64,000 nucleotides of DNA from Streptomyces capitiformicae (GTDB lineage: Bacteria; Actinomycetota; Actinomycetes; Streptomycetales; Streptomycetaceae), in NCBI RefSeq assembly GCF_002214185.1, contig NZ_CP022161.1:9803486-9867485 (forward strand). The letters are read 5' to 3'. Under the pieces are notes generated by a model, which had not been told where the DNA came from, made no database searches, and was given only the letters and a program-made list of their open reading frames with translations. Positions 62,521 to 64,000 of the stretch are shown piece after piece (position 1 is the first letter of the stretch; every line of letters begins with the position of its first letter). Made by a program: the position numbers and the translations under genes.

Positions 62521-62751
62521 TCGTGCACGCTGCCCGCCTGCTCCCGCGCATGCCGCGTGCCCGGCCTCGTGCACGCTGTACGGTCGGTCTCGTCCACGCT
62601 GCCTGCTCGGCCTTGCGCACGCCGCTTGCCCGGTCTCGCGCGTGCCGTCTGCCTGGCGTCGTGCGTGGCGCGTGCCCGGCCTCGCGCACGCTGCCTGGCA
62701 GGGTCTCGTGCGCGCTGCCCGCCGAGCCCCGCGCATGCTGCCCGCCCGGCG
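62521..62751. repeat. 23-bp minisatellite, ten degenerate units
   Basis: Units of the form TCGTGCACGCTGCCCGCTCG plus GCC start at 62521, 62544, 62567, 62590, 62613, 62636, 62659, 62682, 62706 and 62729. All are 23 bases except one of 24. Each has a TCGYGCRYGCTG-like half and a CCYGCCCGG-like half. The array fills the gap between tnpB and dapE. Units differ by several bases, so it is not a CRISPR. Confidence 0.9.
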
Positions 62752-62791
62752 CCGTCCGGGGCGGTTCCGGTGGCGCGTTAGGGTCGACGGC

Positions 62792-63871
62792 ATGGCCGAG
62801 ATCCCGATTGACCTCACGCAGGACGCCGCGCGGCTGACCGCGCAGCTCGTCGACTTCCCCTCCGAGAGCGGCACGGAGAAGCCGCTCGCCGATGCGATCG
62901 AGGCCGCGCTGCGCCCGCTGACGCATCTCACGGTCGACCGCTTCGGCAACAGCATCGTCGCCCGTACGAACCTGGGGCGGGCGGAGCGCGTGATTCTGGC
63001 CGGCCACATCGACACCGTCCCCATCGCCGACAACGTCCCCTCCCGTCTCGACGAGGACGGCGTCCTATGGGGCTGCGGCACCTGCGACATGAAGTCGGGC
63101 GTAGCGGTCCAGCTCCGCATCGCGGCCACGGTCCCCTCCCCGAACCGCGACCTGACCTTCGTCTTCTACGACAACGAAGAGGTCGCCGCCGAACTGAACG
63201 GCCTGAAGCACGTCTCCGAGGCCCACCCCGAGTGGCTCGCGGGCGACTTCGCGGTCCTGCTGGAGCCCTCGAACGGCCAGGTGGAGGGCGGCTGCCAGGG
63301 CACGCTGCGGGTCCTGCTGAAGACCAAGGGCGAGCGCGCCCACTCCGCCCGCAGCTGGATGGGCTCCAACGCCATCCACGCGGCGGCCCCGATCCTGGCC
63401 CGCCTCGCCGCGTACGAGCCGCGCTACCCGGTGATCGACGGCCTGGAGTACCGGGAGGGCCTGAACGCCGTACGCATCGGGGGCGGGGTCGCGGGCAACG
63501 TCATCCCCGACGCATGCGTGGTCACCGTCAACTTCCGCTACGCGCCCGACCGTACGGAGGAGGAGGCACTCGCCCACGTCCGCGAGGTCTTCGCCGACTG
63601 CGGCGTCGAGGAGTTCGTCGTGGACGACCACAGCCCGGGCGCCCTGCCAGGCCTCTCCCACCCGGCGGCCGCGGCGTTCATCGAGGCGGTCGGCGGCACG
63701 CCTCAGCCCAAGTACGGCTGGACGGACGTCTCCCGCTTCAGCGCGCTCGGCGTCCCGGCCGTCAACTACGGCCCCGGCAACCCCCACTTGGCGCACAAGC
63801 GCGACGAACGCGTGGACACGGCGACGATCCTGGCGGGGGAGGAGCGCCTGAGGGCATGGCTGACGGCGTGA
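62792..63871 (+). CDS. dapE: Succinyl-diaminopimelate desuccinylase
   Basis: A 359-residue M20 peptidase-family enzyme of lysine/diaminopimelate synthesis. Metal and catalytic landmarks: ILAGHIDTVPIADN with His72 and Asp74, WGCGTCDMKSG with Asp99, YDNEEVAAELNG with Glu129/Glu130, and HLAHKRDE with the last His. NVIPDACVVTVNFRYAPDRT matches actinobacterial DapE. The ATG at 62792 gives the standard start; upstream is the minisatellite. It is essential for peptidoglycan in most actinobacteria, so this marks core genome. Confidence 0.92.
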   Translation: MAEIPIDLTQDAARLTAQLVDFPSESGTEKPLADAIEAALRPLTHLTVDRFGNSIVARTNLGRAERVILAGHIDTVPIADNVPSRLDEDGVLWGCGTCDMKSGVAVQLRIAATVPSPNRDLTFVFYDNEEVAAELNGLKHVSEAHPEWLAGDFAVLLEPSNGQVEGGCQGTLRVLLKTKGERAHSARSWMGSNAIHAAAPILARLAAYEPRYPVIDGLEYREGLNAVRIGGGVAGNVIPDACVVTVNFRYAPDRTEEEALAHVREVFADCGVEEFVVDDHSPGALPGLSHPAAAAFIEAVGGTPQPKYGWTDVSRFSALGVPAVNYGPGNPHLAHKRDERVDTATILAGEERLRAWLTA

Positions 63872-63880
63872 GACCACGTC

Positions 63881-63912
63881 TGTCGGAGAAGTTCGGAGAA
63901 GTTCGGAGAAGT
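63881..63912. repeat. 10-bp tandem repeat GTTCGGAGAA x3
   Basis: Three units (the first with one difference) follow the dapE stop. They are short and could be slippage products, or sites for a regulator of the next gene, which starts beyond the window. Confidence 0.8.
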
Positions 63913-64000
63913 ACCGGGTGGCGGATTGTGGCGGACACGCGCGCGTACCCCGTCCGTAACCCTCGTGGATCTACGCTGAGGTGAACCACCAGCATGGCGG

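Noticed and set aside
62521..62751. CRISPR array or tRNA-like cluster
   Set aside because: Units are contiguous 23-mers with diverged sequence and no spacers; no cloverleaf could be drawn.
1..64000. Prophage or integrative conjugative element
   Set aside because: Only isolated integrase and recombinase fragments occur; no structural, replication or transfer genes, and no attachment-site pair or tRNA target was seen.

Overview
This window is high-GC actinobacterial DNA, almost certainly Streptomyces or a close relative. Supporting signs are GTG, TTG and possibly CTG starts, strong third-position GC bias, a pcaV-pcaIJFHGBL locus in the gene order known from S. coelicolor, a rifamycin phosphotransferase with its upstream inverted repeat, and intergenic repeat families that I recall from streptomycetes. 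No rRNA, tRNA, CRISPR array or complete prophage is visible.

Layout. (1) 1-5.3 kb is a phenylacetate operon: the 3' end of an enoyl-CoA hydratase/isomerase gene, then paaABCDE and a second hydratase, behind a PaaR-type operator. (2) 5.4-37 kb is a decayed accessory region. It holds remnants of IS256, ISL3, IS5, Tn3 and IS21 elements, a serine recombinase and a tyrosine integrase. It also holds broken host genes: WD40, glutamate-type dehydrogenase, two LacI regulators, alcohol dehydrogenase, two MFS transporters, ku, a ligase stub and a GntR/FCD tail. Intact genes sit among the wreckage: TetR and AraC regulators, VOC and SRPBCC proteins, a polyprenyl synthetase, a GH18-like protein divergent from a NodB/GT2 polysaccharide enzyme, a DinB-like protein, a peptidase-inhibitor-like secreted protein, and a D-erythronate-type cluster (GntR, denD, otnI) whose transporter and aldolase are broken. 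(3) 37-43 kb has a divergent NHEJ pair (LigD-type polymerase and ATP-dependent ligase), a reductase/TetR divergent pair, an alcohol dehydrogenase and a DUF3048 lipoprotein. (4) 43-50.4 kb is the intact protocatechuate branch of the beta-ketoadipate pathway. (5) 50.4-64 kb has a large P-loop ATPase, a DUF2510 protein, a TetR gene with a striking 16-bp iteron array, a broken PAP2-type gene, rph with its RAE, a subtilase, a frameshifted tnpB, a 23-bp minisatellite and a dapE-type peptidase.

How it works together: the paa genes take phenylacetate to phenylacetyl-CoA epoxide and on toward ring opening, although the rest of that pathway is outside the window. The pca genes take protocatechuate to succinyl-CoA and acetyl-CoA. 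Between these two ring-degrading blocks the DNA has repeatedly received and lost mobile elements, which fits a chromosome arm. The least explained structures are repetitive: the 16-bp iterons at 55.2-55.4 kb, the 23-bp x10 array at 62.5-62.75 kb, a 40-bp perfect palindrome at 24.15 kb and an 8-bp slippage tract at 29.44 kb. All database-type assignments are from memory of protein families and were not searched.
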